From Opimibacter sp041746735 (lineage in GTDB: Bacteria; Bacteroidota; Bacteroidia; Chitinophagales; Saprospiraceae), in contig JBGTGP010000032.1 in the NCBI GenBank assembly GCA_041746735.1, positions 1 through 64,000 of the forward strand: a stretch of 64,000 nucleotides of DNA, in the 5' to 3' direction. Position numbers and translations under genes: made by a program. This document shows, in pieces, positions 1-8,354 of this stretch. The notes beneath the pieces are model-generated. The model saw nothing but the letters and a program-made list of their open reading frames with translations. It did not search any database and had not been told where the DNA came from. Within the stretch, counting starts at the first letter, position 1. Each line of letters starts with the position of its first letter.

Positions 1-621
1 GTCTGTCTGGCGCTGGATGAATCCAAAGTGGAGGTGCAGGGCATCGCCACCTGCGGCTGGAAAGCAATAGGCACAGAAAAGACGGTCACCAAAAGTGAGG
101 GCAACCATATCTATACCGTCGAAGGCATACCGGTATTGGACATTACGGCAAAATACGGGGGATTGGAGAATGTATCTCCCGACAATGAAAGCCTTTATAT
201 GGAACTGATATGCAATTTTCCGCTGCAACTTCAACGGGAAAAAGGCGACCCGATAATGCGGTCAGGAGTGTTTGTTGACTGGACAGACCGCTCTTTTATC
301 TCCAACGGTTCTGTACCGGAAGGGTCGAAAGTGCGATTTTCCGTTCCACCCGACTGGGATGTGATGGACAAAGTGGTGAAAGGTGTGGAACAATTGAAAA
401 AAGAACGGATGCCCGAAGCAGATGCCCTGGTCATTTTCAGTTGCGCAGCCAGGATAATCGCCCTGGGGCCGCTGATGTCAGAAGAATTGGAAGGCATAAA
501 GAAAGTATGGCAAGTACCCATGGCAGGCATTTTCAGCTCCGGAGAACTGGGCAGGGCTACCGGCGGAAATTTGGAATTGCTCAACCTGACGACTTGTTGT
601 GTAGCATTAAAAGAAAAATAA
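1..621 (+). CDS. FIST-domain sensory protein, C-terminal part (cut by window start)
   Basis: The frame is open from base 1 and ends with TAA at 621, so only about 206 C-terminal residues are visible and the true start lies outside the window. The visible part aligns by eye with the second half of the next two proteins: an IATCGWKAIGTEK block, a GSKVRFSVPPDWDVMDKVVKG block, an ADALVIFSCAAR block and the ending NLTTCCVALKEK. These match the FIST_N/FIST_C family, proposed to bind small ligands such as amino acids and usually found with signal-transduction proteins. It lies 4 bp before the next FIST gene and upstream of three histidine kinases, so it is probably a ligand-sensing input protein of that operon. 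Family call is firm; ligand unknown. Confidence 0.85.
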   Translation, partial: VCLALDESKVEVQGIATCGWKAIGTEKTVTKSEGNHIYTVEGIPVLDITAKYGGLENVSPDNESLYMELICNFPLQLQREKGDPIMRSGVFVDWTDRSFISNGSVPEGSKVRFSVPPDWDVMDKVVKGVEQLKKERMPEADALVIFSCAARIIALGPLMSEELEGIKKVWQVPMAGIFSSGELGRATGGNLELLNLTTCCVALKEK

Positions 622-625
622 AATC

Positions 626-1765
626 ATGAAAGCAAAATCAATTAAAGGAAAATCGGCCGAAGAAATTAAAGCGGCACTCTCCGAAAGCATGGCCGATGGC
701 TTCAAACCCACCCTGGCGCTCATGTTCTCTTCTGTGAGTCAGGATCTTCATGCGCTTAGTAAAGTAACAAATGATGTGGGATTAGAAATTTTTGGGGTGA
801 CCACGAATGGCGAGTTTATAGATGAAGAAACTGAAAAGGGATCTGTAGTAGCGCTCTTGCTGGAAATCAACAAGAATTATTACGAGATATATCTGGAAGA
901 ATACCCAAATAAAAACTTTAAAGAAGTTGCGATGGGAATTGCCAGTAAAGCAAAAGCGACATTTAAAAAGCCAGCTTTTCTCATTGGTTTGAGTCATCCT
1001 GCAGCAGATGGAGAAGAAGTACTAAGAGGCCTTGAAGAGGTGATCGGGAAGGAAGTTACTGCTTTTGGCGGAGGTGCAGGAGACGATTACGCCTTTACTG
1101 AAACATTTGTTTTCACCAACAATAAAGTGAGCAACAACGGGATGGTTTGTATCGCTTTGGATGAAGAAAAAGTGGCTGTCAGCGGCATCGCTACCTGTGG
1201 TTGGAAAGCAGTAGGAACAGAAAAAACAGTGACCAAAAGTGAAGGGAACCATGTGTTTACGATCGATAACGAACCGGCACTCGATATCACCACAAAATAT
1301 GGAGGACTTGAAAATGTAACCCAGGGCAACCAGGATTTATTAATAGAGATTGCTGCCAACTTTCCATTGCAACTTCAACGAATAAATGGAGATCCAGTCA
1401 TGCGTCCGCCGTTGGTCGTTGACTGGTCAGACCGTTCTTTTTACACAAGTGGCACGGTTCCGCAGGGATCAAAAATCCGTTTTTCCTTACCTCCTGACTG
1501 GGATGTGATGGAAAAAGTGGTGAAAGGCGTTCAAAATCTAAAGGAAACCGAAAGGCCGGAAGCAGATGCCCTGGTGGTGTTCAGCTGTGCGGGCAGGATT
1601 CTTTCATTCGGCCCCATGATGAATTCCGAAATAGAAGGCATAAAACGTGTTTGGAATGTGCCCATGGCAGGGATGTTTTCCAATGCTGAACTCGGCAGAA
1701 TGGCCGGCGGAAATCTTGAAATGCACAACCTCACAACCTGTTGTGTAGCATTAAAGGAAAAATAA
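626..1765 (+). CDS. FIST-domain sensory protein
   Basis: Full-length 379-aa protein with no signal peptide or membrane segment, so cytoplasmic. FIST_N spans about residues 20-200 (FGVTTNGEF and FGGGAGDDYAF motifs) and FIST_C about 215-365 (IRFSLPPDWDVMEKVV, ADALVVFSCAGR, GMFSNAELGR). It is nearly identical in its second half to the partial gene before it, so the two are tandem duplicates. The start ATG lies 4 bp after the previous stop. The operon context with histidine kinases suggests it binds a small ligand and passes the state to a kinase, but nothing in the sequence identifies the ligand. Confidence 0.88.
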   Translation: MKAKSIKGKSAEEIKAALSESMADGFKPTLALMFSSVSQDLHALSKVTNDVGLEIFGVTTNGEFIDEETEKGSVVALLLEINKNYYEIYLEEYPNKNFKEVAMGIASKAKATFKKPAFLIGLSHPAADGEEVLRGLEEVIGKEVTAFGGGAGDDYAFTETFVFTNNKVSNNGMVCIALDEEKVAVSGIATCGWKAVGTEKTVTKSEGNHVFTIDNEPALDITTKYGGLENVTQGNQDLLIEIAANFPLQLQRINGDPVMRPPLVVDWSDRSFYTSGTVPQGSKIRFSLPPDWDVMEKVVKGVQNLKETERPEADALVVFSCAGRILSFGPMMNSEIEGIKRVWNVPMAGMFSNAELGRMAGGNLEMHNLTTCCVALKEK

Positions 1766-1842
1766 TGGAAGCGTATGCACCTGATAGCTTGATGGCCGAT
1801 TTGCCAGAATTCCGCATTTTGGAGCCGGTCATTCAGATCTAA
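1765..1842 (+). CDS. possible 25-residue mini-ORF between FIST genes
   Basis: An ATG overlaps the stop of the preceding FIST gene (TAATG) and opens a 25-codon frame, MEAYAPDSLMADLPEFRILE followed by PVIQI, ending with TAA at 1842. The overlap is the arrangement seen at real translationally coupled junctions in this operon. There is no recognisable domain, and the next FIST gene begins 30 bp later. It could be a small peptide, a remnant of a deleted gene, or chance. Confidence 0.25.
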   Translation: MEAYAPDSLMADLPEFRILEPVIQI

Positions 1843-1872
1843 GAAGTCATCGCATACCAAGTAAATTAATAT

Positions 1873-3018
1873 ATGCAAGCTAAAACTATAAAGGGTAAAA
1901 CGCCCGAAGCAATCAAGAGTGCTTTAGATGAAAGTCTGACAGATGGTTACAAGCCAACGCTTGCCATCGTATTTATGTCATTCGAACTGAACCTAAATGC
2001 TGTATGTGAACTGTTGAATGATGTAGGAATCCAGGTCTTTGGGGCCACCTCTTGCGGTGAATTTAACAACAGCGAAATAGAGGATAAAAGTATTGTGATC
2101 ATGCTACTTGATATGGATCCATTGTATTTCAAAGTGGTGTTCCTGGAAGCCGGAGAATATTCGGAATATGAAATTGCAAAACAGCTTGGTGCAATTGGAA
2201 AAAAGACCTTCACGAATTCAGCATTTATTATTACTTCCGGATGGAGCAAAGAAATGGATGGCGAAGAAATCATCAAAGGTATTGAAGCGGGATTCGGGAG
2301 CGGAGCAAGCATTTTTGGCGGGATGGCGGGCGATAACCTGAAATTGACCGGACCAATAGTATTCACTCATGGTAAAAACAGTATCACCGGTTTGGTAGGT
2401 CTGATTATTGATCAGGACAAGATAGATATCACTGGGGTTGCCACCTGTGGATGGAAAGCCATTGGTACGACCAAAATCATCACTAAAAGCAACGGCAATA
2501 TCGTCTATACCATCGATGATAAGCCCGCACTGGATCTGGTCATGAAATACCTGGGACTCAGCATGGAGGATCATCTTCATAACACGGTATTCAACATAGA
2601 TCTCTTTACGTATTATCCGCTACAACTGGAAAGAGAAAATGCACCTGCGGTCATGAGAACCGCCATGCTGGGAAATACCATAGACCGGTCACTGGTCTGT
2701 GCGGGTAATATTCCGCAGGGCTCAAAAATACGCTTTTCAATGCCGCCCGACTTTGATGTGATCGATACCGTTATTGAAGAGTGCACTGAAGTGAAACAGG
2801 AACATCTTCAGGATGCCGACGCAGTGATCATGTTTTCCTGCATCAGCAGGTACAAGTCTTTCGGGGATATGACATCAGAAGAAATAAGACGGGTTCAAGA
2901 AGTCTGGGATGCGCCCCTAATTGGTTTTTTTACGTATGGAGAGTATGGAAAATCGAAAGGAGGGAAACATGAATTTCATAACAACACCTGCTGCGTAGTG
3001 GCCTTAAAAGAGAAATAA
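1873..3018 (+). CDS. FIST-domain sensory protein (third, diverged copy)
   Basis: 381-aa cytoplasmic protein of the same FIST_N/FIST_C architecture (FGATSCGEF, FGGMAGDN, GVATCGWKAIGTTK, KIRFSMPPDFDVIDTV, ending in CCVVALKEK). It is clearly more diverged than the first two copies, which suggests a different ligand or an older duplication. Its stop codon is directly followed by the ATG of the histidine kinase at 3019, so the two are almost certainly co-translated. The likely role is the ligand-binding input of that kinase, which has no sensor domain of its own; this pairing is an inference from adjacency. Confidence 0.87.
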   Translation: MQAKTIKGKTPEAIKSALDESLTDGYKPTLAIVFMSFELNLNAVCELLNDVGIQVFGATSCGEFNNSEIEDKSIVIMLLDMDPLYFKVVFLEAGEYSEYEIAKQLGAIGKKTFTNSAFIITSGWSKEMDGEEIIKGIEAGFGSGASIFGGMAGDNLKLTGPIVFTHGKNSITGLVGLIIDQDKIDITGVATCGWKAIGTTKIITKSNGNIVYTIDDKPALDLVMKYLGLSMEDHLHNTVFNIDLFTYYPLQLERENAPAVMRTAMLGNTIDRSLVCAGNIPQGSKIRFSMPPDFDVIDTVIEECTEVKQEHLQDADAVIMFSCISRYKSFGDMTSEEIRRVQEVWDAPLIGFFTYGEYGKSKGGKHEFHNNTCCVVALKEK

Positions 3019-4083
3019 ATGAATCAGCATCTTGAACGTATCCTGTCCCTCATTCAGCAGCAGGAAGGACTTACTGAGATCAATAAAAGTGAAATCGTCA
3101 AAGCCCTGAAAGATGCGGACAAAGTAATTGAAATAACAGCTTTCAAACTGGACCGCACAGAAAAGGTAAAGCGCACGACTGCCATCCTGCTGGAAGAGAC
3201 GATAGAGGAACTGGAACAAAAGAGGAATGCTGTGGAAGAGTCCAATACTGCCTTGACGCAGTCAATTGAAGAACTCAAAGCGGCCCAGGCCCAGCTTATT
3301 CAATCCGAAAAGATGGCCTCCCTCGGAGAACTTACCGCCGGTATCGCCCATGAAATCCAAAACCCACTTAACTTCGTGAACAATTTTTCAGAAGTAAATA
3401 TCGAGCTCTTAGAGGAAGTCCGGGCGGAGATCGTCCTCTTAAACAAGCATGATCTTGCGTCCCAGCGCGACGTTGCGAAAACGCTCGAAACAGTCAGCGA
3501 TTTCCTCGACGACATCAAGGAGAATGAGGTAAAAATCCTCCATCATGGCAAGCGTGCAGATGCGATCGTGAAAGGTATGCTCCTCCACAGTCGCTCAAGC
3601 TCTGGTGAAAAGGAACCTACCGACATCAACGCCCTGACAGATGAGTACCTGCGCCTCTCCTATCACGGCTTGCGTGCCAAGAACAAGTCGTTCAACGCTG
3701 AATTCAGGACGGACTTAGATCCCACACTACCCCCACTCCATGTCATACCGCAGGACATTGGCCGTGTGCTGCTCAATCTGATCAACAATGCCTTCCAGGC
3801 CTGCGGCGGTCAGACTGAAAAGCCCTTGGTGATGGTGACCACCCGGCTCAAAGGGGACAAGGCAGAGATCACTGTGACTGACAATGGGCCTGGAATCCCG
3901 GATGCCATCAAAGACAAAATCTTTCAGCCCTTTTTCACCACTAAGCCGACCGGGCAGGGCACGGGATTGGGATTGAGCTTGAGCTATGACATTGTGACGG
4001 CACATGGAGGTGAATTGCGTGTGGAAACCCGGGTCGGAGAAGGCGCAGCATTCCTGATCACCTTGCCCATTCAATACGCATGA
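3019..4083 (+). CDS. Soluble sensor histidine kinase
   Basis: 354 aa. Residues 1-95 are helical coiled coil without a recognisable sensor domain or membrane segment. A HisKA-type dimerisation helix follows, with the phospho-accepting His near residue 111 (IAHEIQNPLNF). The HATPase_c domain spans about 225-350, with the N box (LINNAFQACGG), G1 (VTDNGPGIP) and G2 (GQGTGLGLSLSYDIV). All catalytic motifs are present. It starts directly after the third FIST gene and ends in an ATGA overlap with the next kinase, so the operon is translationally coupled. Lacking a sensor, it probably receives its signal from the FIST proteins. No receiver domain is attached; the CheY-like protein at 11007 is a candidate partner. 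Confidence 0.92.
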   Translation: MNQHLERILSLIQQQEGLTEINKSEIVKALKDADKVIEITAFKLDRTEKVKRTTAILLEETIEELEQKRNAVEESNTALTQSIEELKAAQAQLIQSEKMASLGELTAGIAHEIQNPLNFVNNFSEVNIELLEEVRAEIVLLNKHDLASQRDVAKTLETVSDFLDDIKENEVKILHHGKRADAIVKGMLLHSRSSSGEKEPTDINALTDEYLRLSYHGLRAKNKSFNAEFRTDLDPTLPPLHVIPQDIGRVLLNLINNAFQACGGQTEKPLVMVTTRLKGDKAEITVTDNGPGIPDAIKDKIFQPFFTTKPTGQGTGLGLSLSYDIVTAHGGELRVETRVGEGAAFLITLPIQYA

Positions 4084-7000
4084 TGATGACAAAAGAGAAA
4101 AAGGCACTTCTGGATACCACCTTTCAAACTTTCATGGAGGTAGGTTTTGGACAGGGCCACCCGGACCAGCTGGACGATATTGTAGCAAAGGATGTTGTTG
4201 GCATTGGGACAGCCATAGATGAAAAGCTCTTCGGCATACAGCAACTGAAGGACTTGGTGATCAGGCAAAGTGAACAAAGTGCCGGAATGGAGATGAGTTG
4301 GAAAATAAATACACTGGACCTTCATATTACTCCTGATGAAAACACAGCCATATACACCAATGATCTGAATTTATACCTGACTGTCGAAGGCGACACCATC
4401 GAGATGTATTTGCGTTTTTCAGTGGTACTGGAATATGGGCAAAATAAGTGGATGGTCGTGCACTGGCACGGATCAAAGCCCGAACATGTAGAAAGTGAGA
4501 AAGACACCTGGGGCATACAATCATGGAAAGAAAAGGCAGAAGCCCTTGAAAAGGAAGTGGCAGAAAGAACCGCAGATCTTGTAGAAAAAAACCGGGAGCT
4601 GAAAATAGAAGCGGCATTAGAAAAAGTCCGGGCACGTTCCTTAGTCATGCAAAAAAGTGATGAGCTCAATGAGGTCATGGCTATTCTTTTCGAAAAATTA
4701 AAAGAACTCCAAATTCCATTTACAGCAGTTGGCATTGCAGTTCAGATTGTGGGTTCAAAGGACTTCGATGCTTTTGTGTGTGGTGAGAATGAAGCCGGCC
4801 TGGTCCTGACCCACTACCGGCTACCTTATTTCGATCATATAATTCCAAATGACATCCACCAAACGTTTGAAAACCAATTGCCTTATTTTGTTGGCCAATA
4901 TTCCAAAGAAGAAAAAGATTCTTTCTATGTAAATGTGATGGAACATTCGGCTGAATTCAGGTATTTGAATGAGGATGTAAAGCGCCGGATATTCGAAAGT
5001 CCGTCCTATACGATTTCTATGATTGCAGTTAAGCATGCCGTGTTTAATATCAATGATTTTGAAGGTAAGGTTTTAGCTGAAGATAAAGTCGATATCCTCC
5101 AGCGTTTTGCAAGAGTTTTTGACCAGGGCTATACCCGCTTTCTGGATTTGCAAAAGGCAGAATCGCAGGCAAGGGAATCGCAGCTTGAGCTCTCTCTGGA
5201 GCGGATCCGGTCACAGGTCACTGCCATGAGGGAATCAACGGACCTGCTCGATATCGTGGTGACTCTGCGCTCGGAGTTTGTGGCTCTTGGACTCGAAGCA
5301 CACTATTTCTGGCACATGCGGTGGCTACCCGACAAATATGAGAAGGCCATGACATCCGGTGATGGTACCCGTATAGGTATGGTGATGACACTGCCCCGGC
5401 ATATCCACGGAGATATACCGTCAGTAGCCGACTGGGAAATGAGTCATGAAGCCACTTATATTTTGGCCATGGATGCAGATACAGCTGTGGAGTATGTGCA
5501 TAAGATGATCACGCTCGGTGATTTTGAACAAGTGGATCCCCAGGCACCTACGCTGGATGACATTCGCCACATTGGCGGACTCACATTTGTAATGGCCCGA
5601 ACCACCCATGGAGAAATCGGGTTTAGTTTGCCTGGAGTGGTGCCTCACCCGTCTGAAAATTCTGTAGAAACATTGGTGCGCTTTGCCGGTGTATTTGATC
5701 TCGCGTACAAACGTTTTGAAGATTTGCAAGCAGCCGAGCATCAACATCGGGAAGCAAAAATAGAATTGGCCATGGAAAAAGTTCGCTCCCGGACCATGGG
5801 CATGCAGCATTCCAGTGAACTGAACGAAATATCAAAATCCTTTCATGAACAACTGCTCTTGCTGGGCATTGATTCCGAATTCTCTTTTGTTTGGTTGCCC
5901 GATGAAGTAAAGAACGAACACCTGTTTTGGGCGACCTGGGTGAGCGAAGAAAATGGTGTGCCTCAATTCCAGAGCCGAGCGATTCATTATCCATTGGATA
6001 AAACTGAACCGGGTACAGCGGCCTGCTATGTGGCATGGGAGAGCGGACATCCCGTGCATGAAACATTTGTACCGCCCGATGAGATTGTGGCCTTCTTTGC
6101 TATCTGGGAAGAACTGCTGCGGGGAGCCGAGAAGCTCAAGCCTGAATTATTTCCAGAAGGTATTTATTATACGGAAGCTTACATGAAATATGGTTGCTTC
6201 GGTATCGATATCAGACGGCCGTTGGATAATGATGAAAAAGAGATCATCCGACGCTTTGCCGTTGAATTTGAAAGGACCTATACCCGTTTCCTCGATCTGC
6301 AAAAGGCGGAAGTGCAGGCCAGGGAGGCTCGAATTGAGGCGGTATTGGAAAAAGTGCGGGCAAGGGCCCTGGCGATGCAAAAGCCGGATGAATTAAAAGA
6401 GGTAGCGCAATTGCTCCGGGAAGAAATGGGTGCATTGGGGGTGGAGGAACTGGAAACCAGCTCTATTTATATTCACGATGAAAGTAGCGGGACGACGCAA
6501 TGCTGGTTTGCGATTAAAAATACAGATGATCCTGGCAGGGCTGTGACCGATCAAATGACCCTGGATCTGCATGCTACATGGGTAGGTCGGAAGATGATGG
6601 AGTTTTACCGCTCGTCAGCAAAACACACTTCCATTCTGATGCAAGGTAAAAACAGGATTGAATGGATCTGCTATTGTGAAGAAAAATCAATATTGTTCTC
6701 TTCCCGTGGCTTTTATGGTGAAACCATTCCAGAACGTACCTACCATTTGTATAAATTTTCCAATGGGTTCTTGGGTGCTGCTTCTCCGGGTGATATCTCT
6801 CATGAAAGTTGGGATCTGCTCAAAAGAGCCACCAATGTCTTCTCCTTTGCCTATACCCGATTCCATGATCTGCAAGTTGCTGAGGCGAGCACCTGGGTAG
6901 CCCTGCAGCAGGCATCTCTGGACAGAGTACGTGCCGATATCGCTTCGATGCGCTCTACGGAGGATCTCCAGCGTATCACACCCCTCATCTGGCAAGAGCT

Positions 7001-8354
7001 CACCCATCTGCAGGTTTCTTTTATCCGCTGCGGCGTTTTTATTATGGATGAAGATGCACAGATCGTACACACCTATCTCAGCACTGCTGATGGGAAAGAT
7101 ATCGCTGCCATTCATCTGCCCTATCGCGGCATGTCAATTACAGAGCAGGCTGTAGACCACTGGAGAAAGCAAGCCGTGTACGTTGATCACTGGGATAAAG
7201 CAGGCTTTCATCAATGGACAAAGCATCTGATCGACCAGGGATACATTGCCTCCCCTGAAAACTACCAGGCCGGCGCTCCTCCTGATTCTCTCCACCTTCA
7301 CTTTGTACCGTTTACGCAGGGTATGCTGTATGTCGGCAGCGCTGATCCCCTCCCGGAAGAATCGATTGATCTCATCCACTCCCTTGCGGGGGCCTTTGCG
7401 ACGGCCTATGCCCGTTATGAAGATTTCAGCAAACTCGAAGTCGCAAAGCAGAAAACAGACGTGGCTCTTGCAGAACTTGAGGCTGCCAAAGACCAACTTG
7501 TGCAACAGGAAAAACTCGCCTCTCTCGGTCAACTTACCGCCGGTATCGCCCATGAGATCAAGAATCCACTCAACTTCGTTAATAACTTCTCCGAAGTGAA
7601 TCTAGAGCTCTTGGAGGAAGTCCGAGCTGAAATCGTCCGCGTAAAGACGCAAGATATTGCGTCTCAACCACAAGATATTGCGTCTCAACCACAAGATATT
7701 GCCTCTCAAAGGGAGGATGCCAAAACGCTCGAAACGATTACCGATATCCTCGACAACATCCAAGCCAATCTCCGCAAAATCCATGAACATGGCGCTCGGG
7801 CCGACAGCATTGTAAAGTCCATGCTCATGCATAGTCGTGGAGGCAGCGGTCAGAAAGAACCAACAGATCTCAACGAGCTCCTCAAGGAGTATGTCAATCT
7901 CACTTTTCACGGGATGCGTGCAGGCAAGCACCCGATCAATATGCAGATCGACCTCCAACTGGATGAAACATTGAACCCGATCCCCGTCATTGTAGAAGAT
8001 ATAAGCCGTGTGTTCATCAATCTGTGTAATAATGCATTCGATGCGATGCGAAGCAAACTGTCCGATCCCGCACTTCAAAATGGGTATACACCAAAACTGA
8101 CGGTTCGCACAAAGGCCGGCTCACCATATGCCTTCATAGAAATTGAAGACAATGGCCCCGGTGTTCCGGAAGAAATCAGGGAGAAGATCCTGCAACCGTT
8201 CTTTACCACAAAGAAAGGAACACAGGGTACCGGTCTGGGACTGAGTATTTCGCATGATATTGTAAAGGCGCATGGTGGAGATTTACGAATGGAAAGCACT
8301 CTGGATAAAGGGGTAAAGTTTGTGATTTTGCTTCCAACTAGCACTTCGACATGA
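4080..8354 (+). CDS. Giant cytoplasmic histidine kinase with NTF2-like head and five tandem sensor modules
   Basis: 1424 aa, overlapping the previous kinase by ATGA. Residues 1 to about 140 resemble a SnoaL/NTF2-like fold (WKINTLDLHI...KWMVVHWHGSKPE). Five repeated modules of about 190 aa follow. Each opens with a helix of the pattern LEKVRARxxxMQxSxELxEV and ends with an FxxxYxRFxDLQxAExQ linker, and each resembles a GAF-type sensor. The kinase core has HisKA His near residue 1158 (IAHEIKNPLNF) and a HATPase with N, G1 and G2 boxes (NNAFDAM, EDNGPGVP, GTGLGLSISHDIV). No membrane segments are visible. Between the HisKA helices a 21-bp unit is repeated three times (7650-7712), encoding PQDIASQ units. 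The input signals cannot be read from sequence. Confidence 0.9.
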   Translation: MMMTKEKKALLDTTFQTFMEVGFGQGHPDQLDDIVAKDVVGIGTAIDEKLFGIQQLKDLVIRQSEQSAGMEMSWKINTLDLHITPDENTAIYTNDLNLYLTVEGDTIEMYLRFSVVLEYGQNKWMVVHWHGSKPEHVESEKDTWGIQSWKEKAEALEKEVAERTADLVEKNRELKIEAALEKVRARSLVMQKSDELNEVMAILFEKLKELQIPFTAVGIAVQIVGSKDFDAFVCGENEAGLVLTHYRLPYFDHIIPNDIHQTFENQLPYFVGQYSKEEKDSFYVNVMEHSAEFRYLNEDVKRRIFESPSYTISMIAVKHAVFNINDFEGKVLAEDKVDILQRFARVFDQGYTRFLDLQKAESQARESQLELSLERIRSQVTAMRESTDLLDIVVTLRSEFVALGLEAHYFWHMRWLPDKYEKAMTSGDGTRIGMVMTLPRHIHGDIPSVADWEMSHEATYILAMDADTAVEYVHKMITLGDFEQVDPQAPTLDDIRHIGGLTFVMARTTHGEIGFSLPGVVPHPSENSVETLVRFAGVFDLAYKRFEDLQAAEHQHREAKIELAMEKVRSRTMGMQHSSELNEISKSFHEQLLLLGIDSEFSFVWLPDEVKNEHLFWATWVSEENGVPQFQSRAIHYPLDKTEPGTAACYVAWESGHPVHETFVPPDEIVAFFAIWEELLRGAEKLKPELFPEGIYYTEAYMKYGCFGIDIRRPLDNDEKEIIRRFAVEFERTYTRFLDLQKAEVQAREARIEAVLEKVRARALAMQKPDELKEVAQLLREEMGALGVEELETSSIYIHDESSGTTQCWFAIKNTDDPGRAVTDQMTLDLHATWVGRKMMEFYRSSAKHTSILMQGKNRIEWICYCEEKSILFSSRGFYGETIPERTYHLYKFSNGFLGAASPGDISHESWDLLKRATNVFSFAYTRFHDLQVAEASTWVALQQASLDRVRADIASMRSTEDLQRITPLIWQELTHLQVSFIRCGVFIMDEDAQIVHTYLSTADGKDIAAIHLPYRGMSITEQAVDHWRKQAVYVDHWDKAGFHQWTKHLIDQGYIASPENYQAGAPPDSLHLHFVPFTQGMLYVGSADPLPEESIDLIHSLAGAFATAYARYEDFSKLEVAKQKTDVALAELEAAKDQLVQQEKLASLGQLTAGIAHEIKNPLNFVNNFSEVNLELLEEVRAEIVRVKTQDIASQPQDIASQPQDIASQREDAKTLETITDILDNIQANLRKIHEHGARADSIVKSMLMHSRGGSGQKEPTDLNELLKEYVNLTFHGMRAGKHPINMQIDLQLDETLNPIPVIVEDISRVFINLCNNAFDAMRSKLSDPALQNGYTPKLTVRTKAGSPYAFIEIEDNGPGVPEEIREKILQPFFTTKKGTQGTGLGLSISHDIVKAHGGDLRMESTLDKGVKFVILLPTSTST
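7650..7712 (+). repeat. Three tandem 21-bp units containing a palindromic hairpin, inside the kinase gene
   Basis: Units start at 7650, 7671 and 7692; the first two are identical and the third differs at a few bases. With the preceding bases, the first unit contains AGACGCAAGATATTGCGTCT, an 8-bp perfect inverted repeat around GATA. The same 20-mer occurs in the kinase gene at 8351 (about 9867-9886), and a decayed version lies in the kinase gene at 3019 (about 3445-3465). Because 21 is a multiple of three, the repeats stay in frame and lengthen a linker after the HisKA domain. Confidence 0.85.

Noticed and set aside
7602..8078. 158-codon minus-strand frame inside the giant kinase gene
   Set aside because: Antisense to the conserved HisKA region and contains the reverse translation of the 21-bp repeats.
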